From positions 248,001 to 312,000 of the forward strand of contig NZ_FZOY01000004.1 in the NCBI RefSeq assembly GCF_900188335.1: DNA of 64,000 nucleotides, in the 5' to 3' direction. Origin of the DNA: Tropicimonas sediminicola. Its GTDB lineage: Bacteria; Pseudomonadota; Alphaproteobacteria; Rhodobacterales; Rhodobacteraceae. Made by a program: the position numbers and the translations under genes. Under the pieces are notes generated by a model. The model was not told the DNA's origin. It did not search any database and saw nothing but the letters and a program-made list of their open reading frames with translations. This document shows, in pieces, positions 34,811 through 43,359 of the stretch; the stretch's first letter is position 1; every line of letters starts with the position of its first letter.

Positions 34811-36355
34811 ATGAGAGCGGCGAGCCGCTATCTCGCGACTTGCGCCCTGGCATGGGCAACGATCCCGGCGCTGGCCGGGGCGGCCGAACCTGTGCAGGGC
34901 TGGGGCGAGCCTCACTTGCCCATCCTGCCGCGAACCGAGGCCGAGGCTGCGCGCGTCGCAGCGGTGACGGCGCCGGCGCAGGATTTCACCGCCCCCGAAC
35001 CGTTCGAGACGCGGTCGGCCGGGGCGGCGACGCATTTCGACAGCCTGACCCGGGTGCCGTTTTCCCTGCCCTCCGCCAATCTGCGGCCCGATCTCGGGCT
35101 CGATTTCGGGGTCGGCAATGGGCTGTTCGAGAAGCTCTGGGTCGAGTCGCCAACGGCGACGACCGCGAGCGACGGGCTAGGCCCCCTGTTCAACGGGCGC
35201 GGCTGCAAATCCTGCCACATCCGCGACGGCCGCGGCCACCCGCCCGAGAACGCCGAGGATTTCGGGGTGTCTATGGTGCTGCGCCTGTCGGTGCCCGAGG
35301 CGGCTTCGGACCTTCCCGCCGAGATCCTCGATCATCTCAACACCGCGCCGGAGCCGGTCTATGGCGCCCAGCTTCAGGACAAGTCGGTGGCCGGGTTGGC
35401 CGCCGAGGGGCGGGTGCGGGTGGACTATGCGCCGGAAACCGTCACCCTCGCCGACGGCACGGCGGTGGAGCTGCGCCGGCCGACCTACACGATTCACCGG
35501 TTGGCCTATGGCCCGCTGCACCCCGAGGTGCAGACCAGCCCGCGCGTCGCCCTGCCGATGATCGGGCTCGGGCTGCTGGAAGCCATTCCGGAGGCGGATA
35601 TCCTGGCCAATGCCGATCCCGAGGATGCAGATGGCGACGGGATTTCCGGGCGTCCGAACGTGGTCTGGTCGATAGAATACGGGCAGCGGATGCTCGGGCG
35701 CTTCGGCTGGAAGGCCGGGCAACCGACGCTGACGCAGCAGAATTCCGATGCCTTCCTCCATGACGTCGGGATCTCGACCCCGCTGCTGGCCGCCGGCTGG
35801 GGAGATTGCACCGAGGCCCAGGCCGATTGCCGCGCCGCACCGCATGGCGAGAGCGGCAATGACGAGGGCCGCGAGATCCCGACCGCGGCAATGGACCTGC
35901 TGACCCTTTACACCCGCAACCTCGCGGTGCCGGCCCGGCGGGACGTGGACGATCCGCAGGTGCTGGAAGGCAAGCGGCTGTTTCACGAGGCGGGCTGCGC
36001 GTCCTGCCACCGGCCGAAATTCGTGACCCACAGGTTGGACGGCCAGCCCGAGCAGGGTTTCCAGCTGATCTGGCCCTATACCGACCTGCTGCTGCACGAC
36101 ATGGGGCCGGGCCTGGCCGACGACCGGCCGGAAGCCGCCGCAACCGGGCGCGAGTGGCGTACGCCGCCGCTCTGGGGCATCGGGCTGACCTCCCGTGTGT
36201 CCGGTATCGAGACCTATCTGCACGACGGGCGGGCGCGCTCGCTCCTGGAGGCGATCCTGTGGCATGGTGGCGAGGCGGAACCTGCCCGCGACGCCGTGCG
36301 CGAGATGCCTGCCGCCGAGCGCGATGCCCTTCTGAAGTTCCTGAACTCCCTTTGA
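34811..36355 (+). CDS. Di-heme oxidoreductase family protein (DUF1111)
   Basis: Periplasmic c-type cytochrome of 514 residues with a signal peptide (1-25, ending ALAGAAE). Haem sites are GCKSCHIRDGRG (Cys132, Cys135, His136) and GCASCHRPKF (Cys396, Cys399, His400). The family is known as putative thiol oxidoreductase or DOMON-associated di-haem protein and is regularly encoded beside imelysins, which suggests a redox role in periplasmic iron handling, but no reaction is proven. It is followed 14 bases later by DUF1513. In the usual cluster a second imelysin gene sits between these two; it is missing here. Confidence 0.9.
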   Translation: MRAASRYLATCALAWATIPALAGAAEPVQGWGEPHLPILPRTEAEAARVAAVTAPAQDFTAPEPFETRSAGAATHFDSLTRVPFSLPSANLRPDLGLDFGVGNGLFEKLWVESPTATTASDGLGPLFNGRGCKSCHIRDGRGHPPENAEDFGVSMVLRLSVPEAASDLPAEILDHLNTAPEPVYGAQLQDKSVAGLAAEGRVRVDYAPETVTLADGTAVELRRPTYTIHRLAYGPLHPEVQTSPRVALPMIGLGLLEAIPEADILANADPEDADGDGISGRPNVVWSIEYGQRMLGRFGWKAGQPTLTQQNSDAFLHDVGISTPLLAAGWGDCTEAQADCRAAPHGESGNDEGREIPTAAMDLLTLYTRNLAVPARRDVDDPQVLEGKRLFHEAGCASCHRPKFVTHRLDGQPEQGFQLIWPYTDLLLHDMGPGLADDRPEAAATGREWRTPPLWGIGLTSRVSGIETYLHDGRARSLLEAILWHGGEAEPARDAVREMPAAERDALLKFLNSL

Positions 36356-36369
36356 GACGAGACCGAGAC

Positions 36370-37434
36370 ATGGACAGACGCCAGTTCCTCGCCACTTCCA
36401 CCGCCTTCCTCGCAGCACCGGCCTGGGCAGAGGCCGATGCCGGGGCGCCGGCCTATGTCACCGCTGCCTCGCGGCCGGACGGCAGCACCTGGATCGTGGG
36501 GCTGAGCGCCGCCGGCACGCAGCGCTTCGCGTTCCCGATCCCCGGCCGCGGCCATGCCGCCGCCCTGCACCCTTCCCGCGCCGAGGCGATCGCCATGGCG
36601 CGCCGCCCGGGCACCTTTGCCGTCGTGATGGATTGCACCGACGGGCGCGAGATCACGCGGCTGGCCTCGCCCGAGGGGCGGCACTTCTACGGCCATGGCG
36701 CCTTTACCGCGGACGGGCGCTATCTGCTGACCACCGAGAACGCCTATGACGTGCCGGAGGGGCGGCTGGGTGTCTGGGATGCCGAAGCCGGCTATGCCCG
36801 GGTCGACGACCTGCCCTCGGGCGGGATCGGCCCGCACGAGATCATCCGGCTCGCGGACGGCGGGTTCTGCGTCGCCAACGGCGGCATCCAGACCCACCCG
36901 GATTACGAGCGGCGGATGCTCAACATCCCGACGATGCGGCCGAACCTGACCTACCTGTCCGAGGCGGGCCAGATCGACGAGAGCGTCGAGCCGCCTGAGG
37001 CGATGCGGCTGAACTCGATCCGGCATATCGCGGCCAGCGGCGCGCAGGTGGCGATCGCGCTGCAATGGCAGGGCAATCCGCTGGAGCAGGTGCCGCTGAT
37101 GGCGACCCATCGGCGGGGCGAGGCGCTGCAGTACCATGACCACCCGGAGACCCGGCGGCTCAAGCAATATGCCGGTTCGATCGCTCTGGCTGTGGACGGG
37201 CGCGAGATCGTGGTGACCGGGCCGAAGGGCGGGCATGTGATCTTCTTCGACGCCGCCAGTGGCAGCCCGATCCCCGGCCGCGACCTGGAGGTGGCTGCCG
37301 GGGCGGCGCCGGCTGCCGAAGGCATGGCGATCACGGTTGCCGGCGGGCTCGCCTTTGGCGACAGCCGGAGCAGCCGGTTCGTGCCGGTTCCGGGCGACTG
37401 GTCCTGGGACAATCACCTGGTGGTCATCGGCTGA
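36370..37434 (+). CDS. DUF1513 periplasmic beta-propeller protein
   Basis: A 354-residue protein with a Tat-like signal (MDRRQFLATSTAFLAAPAWAEA), so it is likely exported folded. DUF1513 proteins are predicted WD40/YVTN-like propellers; blocks such as GHGAFTADGRYLLTTEN and GIGPHEI are visible. They are nearly always found with imelysins and di-heme oxidoreductases, as here. Function unknown; a scaffold or substrate-binding role in the iron system is inference. The ATG comes 14 bases after the preceding gene. Confidence 0.88.
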   Translation: MDRRQFLATSTAFLAAPAWAEADAGAPAYVTAASRPDGSTWIVGLSAAGTQRFAFPIPGRGHAAALHPSRAEAIAMARRPGTFAVVMDCTDGREITRLASPEGRHFYGHGAFTADGRYLLTTENAYDVPEGRLGVWDAEAGYARVDDLPSGGIGPHEIIRLADGGFCVANGGIQTHPDYERRMLNIPTMRPNLTYLSEAGQIDESVEPPEAMRLNSIRHIAASGAQVAIALQWQGNPLEQVPLMATHRRGEALQYHDHPETRRLKQYAGSIALAVDGREIVVTGPKGGHVIFFDAASGSPIPGRDLEVAAGAAPAAEGMAITVAGGLAFGDSRSSRFVPVPGDWSWDNHLVVIG

Positions 37435-37495
37435 GGAACGGGCGGAGAGTGCGGAGGGGGCTGTCTGCCCCTGGGCGGCCCTGGCCGCGCCCCAT

Positions 37496-37518
37496 GAGGA
37501 TATTTCTGGACAGGTGAA
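37496..37518 (+). repeat. GGATATTTCTGGACAG intergenic motif, copy 5
   Basis: Plus-strand copy ending GACAGGTGAA, 60 bases upstream of the methyltransferase start and oriented with the flanking genes. GGGCGGCCCTGGCCGCGCCCC just before it can form a hairpin. Confidence 0.6.
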
Positions 37519-37579
37519 CGCAGCCGGTCGCAGGAACTGCGTGGTAGCGCGGGACTGTAACCGGGTCGGGAGACAGGCG

Positions 37580-38311
37580 ATGACGGCATTGGACGAGGCG
37601 GGCGCGCTTCTGGACGGCGCGGAGGGGCGGCAGGAGATGGCCGCCCGGCTGGTGCACGGCCTCGGCTTGCGGGAGGTCCTGGAACTCGGGGTCTGGCGTG
37701 GCGATTTCGCGGCGGCGATGCTGCGGGCCTGTTCGGGGATCGAGACCTACTGGATGCTCGACCCCTGGCGCCGGCTGGACGGGTGGAACAAGCCCTGGAA
37801 CGTCTCGGATGCGGAGTTCGACGAGGTCTTTGCCGCCGCGATGGCGGCGACGGAGTTCGCCGGCGACCGGCGCCGGGTGCTGCGCGGAACGACCGTGGAG
37901 GCGATCGGGGAGATCCCGGACGGCAACCTCGATTTCGCCTATGTCGACGGCGATCACACCTTGCGCGGGATCACCGTCGACCTGCTGAACGTCTGGCCCA
38001 AGCTGCGCGACGGCGGCTGGCTGATGGGCGACGATTTCAGCCCGACGATCTGGCAGCACCGGGCGGAGTTCGAGCCGACCATGGTTTTTCCCTGGGCGGT
38101 CCATTTCGCCGAAGCGGTGCAATGTCCGATCCTTGCGCTGCCGCACCACCAGTTCCTGATCCGCAAGGATCTGGCGCGCCCGGGCTTCGCGCTGCGCGAC
38201 CCGGACGGGCGCTACGGGCCGACCGATGTGCTGGCGCAGATGCCCCCGCCCCCGGGCGGACGGGGGTGGAAGGCGCGGGCGAAGCGGTTGGTGCGGAAGG
38301 CCTTCGGCTAG
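37580..38311 (+). CDS. Class I SAM-dependent methyltransferase
   Basis: A 243-residue protein of the Methyltransf_24 type. The SAM-binding motif I is VLELGVWRGDFAAAMLRA (about 33-50), and NLDFAYVDGDHTLRGITVDLLNVWPKLRDGGWLMGDDF supplies motifs III-IV, a pattern shared with cephalosporin hydroxylase-like and glycosyltransferase-linked methyltransferases. The substrate is unknown; a sugar or surface-glycan target would suit the neighbouring phosphohexomutase. The ATG follows GGGAGACAGG. Its stop TAG shares a CTAG with the stop of the converging mutase gene. Confidence 0.85.
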   Translation: MTALDEAGALLDGAEGRQEMAARLVHGLGLREVLELGVWRGDFAAAMLRACSGIETYWMLDPWRRLDGWNKPWNVSDAEFDEVFAAAMAATEFAGDRRRVLRGTTVEAIGEIPDGNLDFAYVDGDHTLRGITVDLLNVWPKLRDGGWLMGDDFSPTIWQHRAEFEPTMVFPWAVHFAEAVQCPILALPHHQFLIRKDLARPGFALRDPDGRYGPTDVLAQMPPPPGGRGWKARAKRLVRKAFG

Positions 38312-39678
38312 GAGGCGAAGGCGGAGATCAGGCCGGTGACCTCGGCGGTGCGCGTCTCGAGCGCGACCCGGTCGCCCCGGGTTTCCACGTTGAGCCGCAA
38401 CACCGGCTCGGTGGCCGAGCGCCGCAGGTTGAGCCGCCAGTCGGGGAAGGCGAGGCCGAGACCGTCCATGCGGTCGAGCTCCGGGGCGTCGCCGGCATAG
38501 GCCGCCTCGACGGTCTGCATCGCGGCGGCCGGATCGGAGACCCGGAAGTTGATCTCGCCCGAGGACGGGAAGGCAGCCCGACGGTCGCCGATCAGCGCCG
38601 AGAGCGGCTGGCCGGTGCGGCAGACATGTTCGGCGATCAGCAGCCAGGGGATCATGCCGCTGTCGCAATACATGAAGTCCCGGAAGTAGTGATGCGCGGA
38701 CATCTCGCCGCCATAGACGGCATCGACCCGGCGCATCGCGGCCTTTACGTGGACATGACCGGTGAGGGAGGCGACCGCCTCGCCGCCCGCCGCCGCCACG
38801 AGCTCCTGCGTGTTCCACATGATGCGTGGATCGTGAACGATCCTTGCGCCCGGCACCTTGCCGAGAAAGGCGGTGGCGAGAAGGCCGACGAGGTATTCGC
38901 CGTCGATGAAGCTGCCGGTCTCGTCGAACAGGAAGCAGCGGTCGAAGTCGCCGTCCCAGGCAACGCCGAAATCGGCGGCTTCTGCCTTGACCGCCTCGGC
39001 GGTTACGGGGCGGTTCTCCGGCAGCAGCGGGTTCGGGATGCCATGCGGGAAGCTGCCGTCCGGCGTGTGGTGAAGGCGGGAGAACGTGATCTCCGCGCCA
39101 CGTTCGGCGAGGGCCCCGGCGATGGCATCGAAGGTCGGGCCGGCGCAGCCGTTGCCGGGGTTGACCAGGATCTTCAGGCCCTTGAGCGCGGTCGGTTCGA
39201 TGAAGGAGAGCACGCGCTCGACATAGGCCGGGCGCGGGTTCTCGCGGCGCAGGGTGCCGCGCGGGCCGGTGGGGGCCTCGGCACCGGCCGCGACGCGGTC
39301 GTGGATCTCCTGGAAGCCTTCCGCAGGCGGGATCGGGCGTGCGCCGGGACCGACGAGCTTGATACCGTTGTAGTCGATCGGGTTGTGCGAGGCGGTGACC
39401 ATCAGGCCGCCGCCCGCGCCGTAGTGATCGGTGGCGAAATAGACCTCCTCGGTGCCACAAAGCCCGATGTCGATCACGTCGACGCCGCTCTCCAGCAGGC
39501 CCTCCGCGAGCGCCGATGCGAAGTCCTCCGACGTAGCCCGCACGTCGCGACCGATCACGACCGTGCCCGGCGTCATGACCGCGGCAAAGGCGCGGCCGAT
39601 GGCGCGGCAGGTCTCTGCGGTCAATTCCTCACCGACGCGGCCGCGCACGTCGTATCCCTTGAAACAGGCCAGTCTCAT
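38308..39678 (-). CDS. Phosphomannomutase / phosphoglucomutase
   Basis: Alpha-D-phosphohexomutase of 456 residues (AlgC/ManB group), interconverting mannose or glucose 1- and 6-phosphates for glycan synthesis. The start CFKGYDVRGRVGEEL is typical; the phosphoserine loop is VTASHNPIDYNG, the metal loop is WDGDFDRCFLFDE, the sugar loop contains GEMSAHHYF, and the phosphate-binding loop RRSATEPVLRLNVE is near the C terminus. The sugar-loop sequence GEMSAHH is common to bifunctional PMM/PGM enzymes. It converges on the methyltransferase gene with a 4-base overlap at the stop codons. Confidence 0.94.
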   Translation of the reverse strand: MRLACFKGYDVRGRVGEELTAETCRAIGRAFAAVMTPGTVVIGRDVRATSEDFASALAEGLLESGVDVIDIGLCGTEEVYFATDHYGAGGGLMVTASHNPIDYNGIKLVGPGARPIPPAEGFQEIHDRVAAGAEAPTGPRGTLRRENPRPAYVERVLSFIEPTALKGLKILVNPGNGCAGPTFDAIAGALAERGAEITFSRLHHTPDGSFPHGIPNPLLPENRPVTAEAVKAEAADFGVAWDGDFDRCFLFDETGSFIDGEYLVGLLATAFLGKVPGARIVHDPRIMWNTQELVAAAGGEAVASLTGHVHVKAAMRRVDAVYGGEMSAHHYFRDFMYCDSGMIPWLLIAEHVCRTGQPLSALIGDRRAAFPSSGEINFRVSDPAAAMQTVEAAYAGDAPELDRMDGLGLAFPDWRLNLRRSATEPVLRLNVETRGDRVALETRTAEVTGLISAFAS

Positions 39679-39823
39679 AATTCACTCCTGCCGAATTCGC
39701 CGCGACCTTAGGGGGCAAGCCGCGAGACCGCCAGCCCTGCGACCATCGGAATCGACGCGATGACTTGGCCTCGGAAACACCACGTTGCAGGATCGCCGCA
39801 CTGGGCAAGGAGGGAGATCGGGA

Positions 39824-40480
39824 ATGGGCGACTGGGCAGAGCTGGCGGCGGCCTTTGCGGTGTTCCTGCTGAGCCATTCGCTCCCCGTCCGCCCGGCCAA
39901 CAAGGCGCGGCTTGTGGCGGCGCTCGGGCCGCATGGCTTCACGCTCGCCTATTCCGTGCTGTCGCTCGCGGCGCTGGTCTGGCTGATCGGTGCGGCGAGG
40001 CGCGCGCCGGTGGTGCTGCTCTGGGACCGCGCGCTCTGGCAGGACCATGTGACCCTTGCCGCCATGGGACTGGCCGTGGCGCTCGCCGCGCTTGCCATCG
40101 GCCGGCCGAACCCGCTCTCGTTCGGCGGTGCGCGCAACGCGGCCTTCGATCCGGTGCATCCCGGCATCGTCGGCTGGACGCGCCATCCGCTGCTGCTGGC
40201 GCTGCTGCTCTGGTCGCTGGCGCACCTTCTGCCCAATGGCGACCTGGCGCATGTGCTGCTGTTCGGCACCTTTGCCGGGTTCTCGGTTCTGGGGATGCGG
40301 ATGATCGACCGGCGCAAGCGGCGGGAGATGGGGGCGGAGGCCTGGGAAAGGCTCGCCCGCCGGGACCGTCGGATCACGCCGACCCGCGCAGGGCTGCTGC
40401 GCCTCGGGCTCGGGGCCATCGCCTATGCCGTCCTGCTGGTGCTCCACCGACCGGTCATCGGCGTGCAGCCGATGATCTGA
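39824..40480 (+). CDS. NnrU family membrane protein
   Basis: A 218-residue inner-membrane protein with about six hydrophobic segments. LLSHSLPVRP near the start, PHGFTLAYSVLSLAALVWLI, and the HPGIVGWTRHPLLLALLLWSLAHLLPNGD block are NnrU hallmarks. NnrU proteins were first found near nitrite/nitric-oxide reductase genes and resemble isoprenylcysteine methyltransferase-like proteins; their role is unknown and there are no denitrification genes here. The ATG follows AGGAGGGAG. Convergent with the following sugar ABC operon, with six bases between the stops. Confidence 0.88.
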   Translation: MGDWAELAAAFAVFLLSHSLPVRPANKARLVAALGPHGFTLAYSVLSLAALVWLIGAARRAPVVLLWDRALWQDHVTLAAMGLAVALAALAIGRPNPLSFGGARNAAFDPVHPGIVGWTRHPLLLALLLWSLAHLLPNGDLAHVLLFGTFAGFSVLGMRMIDRRKRREMGAEAWERLARRDRRITPTRAGLLRLGLGAIAYAVLLVLHRPVIGVQPMI

Positions 40481-40486
40481 GCGACG

Positions 40487-41482
40487 TCAGACCCGCGCAC
40501 CGTCGGCGTCGAAGACGTAGGCCTCCGCCGGGTCATAGGCGAGCGTGACCTCGGCGTCTCTCTGGATCTGGGACTGGCCAAAGATCCGCACCGTGACCTC
40601 GTCCCCCGCCGGGGTCCGCACCAGCAGGTGTGTGTCGCCGCCCAGCCGCTCCACATGCGCCACGGTCCCGCTGATCTGCCCGTCCTCGGCGATCCGCAGG
40701 TTCTCGGGCCGGATGCCGATGGTGTGCCCGGCCGCCCCGCCGAGCGTCTCGGCCGGCAGGAAGTTCATCGACGGCGCGCCGAGGAACCCGGCGACGAAGC
40801 GGTTCGCGGGGTTGTTGTAGAGCTCCATCGGCGCGCCGATCTGCTCCACCGCCCCGTCCCGAAGGACAACGATCTTGTCGGCCAGCGTCATCGCCTCGGT
40901 CTGATCGTGGGTGACATAGATCATCGAGGCGTCGAGCGCCTTGTGAAGGCTGGCGATCTCGATCCGGGTCTTCATGCGCAGGGCCGCATCGAGGTTGGAG
41001 AGCGGCTCGTCGAACAGGAAAAGCTTGGGCTCGCGCACGATGGCCCGCCCGATCGCGACCCGCTGGCGTTGACCGCCGGACAGCTCGGACGGGCGGCGCT
41101 TGAGATAATCCTCGAGCGACAGCATGTGGCTGGCCTTTGCGACCCGCTCCTCGATCACCGCGCGGGGCTGACCCTCCTGCTTGAGGCCGAGCGCCATGTT
41201 CCCCTCCACCGTCAGGTGCGGGTAGAGCGCGTAGGACTGGAACACCATCGCGATGCCCCGCTTGGCGGGCGGGACCTGGTTGACCATCTCCCCGCCGATC
41301 TCGACGCTTCCCTCGGTGGCGTCCTCCAAACCGGCAATCACCCGCAGCAGCGTGGACTTGCCGCACCCCGACGGGCCGACGAAGACGACGAACTCGCCCT
41401 CGTCGACTTCCAGGTCGATGTTCCGGAGCACCTCGGTCTTGCCGAAGGACTTGCAGACGTTCGAAAGTTTCAGGGCGGTCAT
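40487..41482 (-). CDS. Sugar ABC transporter ATP-binding protein (UgpC/MsmK type)
   Basis: ATPase of a carbohydrate uptake (CUT1) importer, 331 residues, with Walker [10 protein letters not shown], signature LSGGQRQR, Walker [13 protein letters not shown], the DAALRMKTR CUT1 block and a C-terminal TOBE/OB domain (IGIRPENL). It is the last gene of the minus-strand operon murQ-SBP-permease-permease-oxidoreductase-ATPase, overlapping the oxidoreductase stop by four bases. The operon context indicates an amino-sugar substrate, and the ATPase is distinct from the UgpC at 61316. Confidence 0.93.
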   Translation of the reverse strand: MTALKLSNVCKSFGKTEVLRNIDLEVDEGEFVVFVGPSGCGKSTLLRVIAGLEDATEGSVEIGGEMVNQVPPAKRGIAMVFQSYALYPHLTVEGNMALGLKQEGQPRAVIEERVAKASHMLSLEDYLKRRPSELSGGQRQRVAIGRAIVREPKLFLFDEPLSNLDAALRMKTRIEIASLHKALDASMIYVTHDQTEAMTLADKIVVLRDGAVEQIGAPMELYNNPANRFVAGFLGAPSMNFLPAETLGGAAGHTIGIRPENLRIAEDGQISGTVAHVERLGGDTHLLVRTPAGDEVTVRIFGQSQIQRDAEVTLAYDPAEAYVFDADGARV

Positions 41483-42513
41483 TCGGCGTCTCCCGTGAGG
41501 TCGATAGCCCGCCCGGTACGGATGGACTCGTCGGCGGCAAGGCAGATGCGGAGCGACTGCACGGCATCCTGGGCATGGCGGGCGAGGTCGATATCCTCGA
41601 CGATGGCGCGGATCATGAACGCCTGCTCGGCATCGCAGAGCTTCTGGTGGCCCGGCTCGCCGGGGAAGTCGACGATCTCGTCGCCCGAGAGCCGATGGAT
41701 CTTCAGCGCCCCGACCTTCGTATGTCCCTCCACGTCGTCGGATCCCTCATCCGTCAGGCTGACGATCGACACGGCCCCGTTGGGGGAGACGATATCCTTC
41801 ACGAAATGCGCGGTCTCCGACATCATCGGCCCCCAGCCGGCCTCGTACCAGCCGACGGATCCGTCCGCGAAGACCACCTGGAACTGCCCGTAATTGTACA
41901 TGTCCGGCGCGATCTCGTCGGAGAGCCTGAGCCCCATCCCGTGCACCCGCACCGGCGCGGAATCGGTGATCTGGCACATCACGTCGACGTAGTGCACGCC
42001 GCAGTCGACGATGGGCGAGGTGGTCTGCATCAGCTGCTTGTGGGTCTCCCAGGTCGGCCCGTCGGACTGCTGGTTGAGGTTCAGCCGGAAGACATACGGC
42101 CCGCCCAGGCCGCGCGCCTCCGCGATCAGCCGCTGCCACGAGGGATGGTGCCGCAGGATATAACCGACGACCAGCTTGCGCCCGGTCCGCGCTGCCGTCT
42201 CGGCCACGCGCTCGGCATCGGCCACGGTCGTCGCCAGCGGCTTCTCGACGAAGACATGCGCCCCCGCCTCCATGGCAGCGCAAGCATAGTCGGCGTGGCT
42301 GTCGGAATAGGTCGCGATGCACACCAGGTCCGGCCGCGCCTCGGCCAACCCTTCCTCGAAGGTGCGAAACCGGGGATAGCCGGCGAGCGGCTCGGGCAGG
42401 TCGCGCCCGGACCGGTCGACCAGGCCCACGATCTCGGAGCCGGGATGTTCGTGGTGGGCGAGCGCATGGCTCAGTCCCATGTTGCCGAGACCGGCGATGA
42501 GGGTGCGGATCAT
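41479..42513 (-). CDS. Gfo/Idh/MocA family oxidoreductase
   Basis: NAD(P)-dependent sugar oxidoreductase of 344 residues. The N-terminal Rossmann motif is LIAGLGNMGLSHALAH; HVFVEKPLATT supplies the EKP active-site lysine near residue 93, and the C-terminal sheet domain follows (DCGVHYVDVMCQITD carries the usual catalytic His). Substrate unknown. It is translationally coupled to the permease before it and the ATPase after it, so it should act on the imported sugar, perhaps oxidising or inverting an amino sugar or anhydro-sugar before kinase/etherase steps. Confidence 0.9.
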   Translation of the reverse strand: MIRTLIAGLGNMGLSHALAHHEHPGSEIVGLVDRSGRDLPEPLAGYPRFRTFEEGLAEARPDLVCIATYSDSHADYACAAMEAGAHVFVEKPLATTVADAERVAETAARTGRKLVVGYILRHHPSWQRLIAEARGLGGPYVFRLNLNQQSDGPTWETHKQLMQTTSPIVDCGVHYVDVMCQITDSAPVRVHGMGLRLSDEIAPDMYNYGQFQVVFADGSVGWYEAGWGPMMSETAHFVKDIVSPNGAVSIVSLTDEGSDDVEGHTKVGALKIHRLSGDEIVDFPGEPGHQKLCDAEQAFMIRAIVEDIDLARHAQDAVQSLRICLAADESIRTGRAIDLTGDAE

Positions 42514-43349
42514 TTGACGGCTCCCGAGGTGATGCCGCGGATCAGCTGCCGCGAGAAGATGACGTAGAGGATGAGCACCGGCAGGATCGCCATCGACAGC
42601 GCCGAGAGGACGGCGTTCCAGTCGGTCACGAACTGCCCGATAAAGACCTGGCTTCCAAGCGTCAGCGTCTTGGTGGCCTCCGCCGGCGCGAGGATCAGCG
42701 GGAACCACAGGTCGTTCCAGATCGGGATCATGTTGAACACGGCGACCGTGGCCATCGCCGGCCGGACCAGCGGCAGGACGAGACGGAAGAAGATCGTGTA
42801 TTCGCTGAGCCCGTCAATTCGTCCGGCGTTCTTCAAATCGTCGCTCACCTGTTTCATGAACTCGCTAAGGATGAACACGGCGAGCGGCAGGCCCTGGGCC
42901 GTGTAGACGAGTATCAACGCCAACAGCGTGTTCACGAGGCCGGTCGCCACCATCATTTCCAGGATAGCCACCGTGCCGATCCGGATCGGGATCATGATGC
43001 CGAGCGCGAGGTAGAGCCCCATCAGCGTGTTGCCCCGGAACCGGTACTCGGCCAGCGCGAACGCCGCCATCGCCCCGAAGAGCAGGATGAAGAACAGCGA
43101 GCAGACCGTCACGATCATCGAGTTCTGGAAATAGAGGAAGAAATCCCCCTGCTTGAACACGGTCTCGTAGCCGATGGTCGAAAAGGTTTCGGCCGACGGC
43201 AGGGCAAGAGGCTCGCGGAAGATCGCCTTTCGCGTCTTGAAGCTGTTGATCAGGATCACGAAGACCGGGAACAGCGCGATCACCGTATAGGTCAGCAGGA
43301 TCAGGTGCGCGGCGGCGGTGTTGAGCGGGTTGCGGCGTGCCTTGTTCAT
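42510..43349 (-). CDS. Carbohydrate ABC transporter permease (UgpE/MalG type)
   Basis: A 279-residue inner-membrane permease with six helices and the MalG-type EAA loop NAGRIDGLSEYTIFFRLVLPLVRPA. It overlaps the oxidoreductase by four bases at its stop codon and starts ten bases after the preceding permease gene. Part of the amino-sugar importer. Confidence 0.92.
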   Translation of the reverse strand: MNKARRNPLNTAAAHLILLTYTVIALFPVFVILINSFKTRKAIFREPLALPSAETFSTIGYETVFKQGDFFLYFQNSMIVTVCSLFFILLFGAMAAFALAEYRFRGNTLMGLYLALGIMIPIRIGTVAILEMMVATGLVNTLLALILVYTAQGLPLAVFILSEFMKQVSDDLKNAGRIDGLSEYTIFFRLVLPLVRPAMATVAVFNMIPIWNDLWFPLILAPAEATKTLTLGSQVFIGQFVTDWNAVLSALSMAILPVLILYVIFSRQLIRGITSGAVK

Positions 43350-43359
43350 GGCGTCCCCC

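Noticed and set aside
36356-36369. Remnant of the second imelysin gene
   Set aside because: Only 14 bases separate the di-heme and DUF1513 genes; there is no room for a decayed copy.
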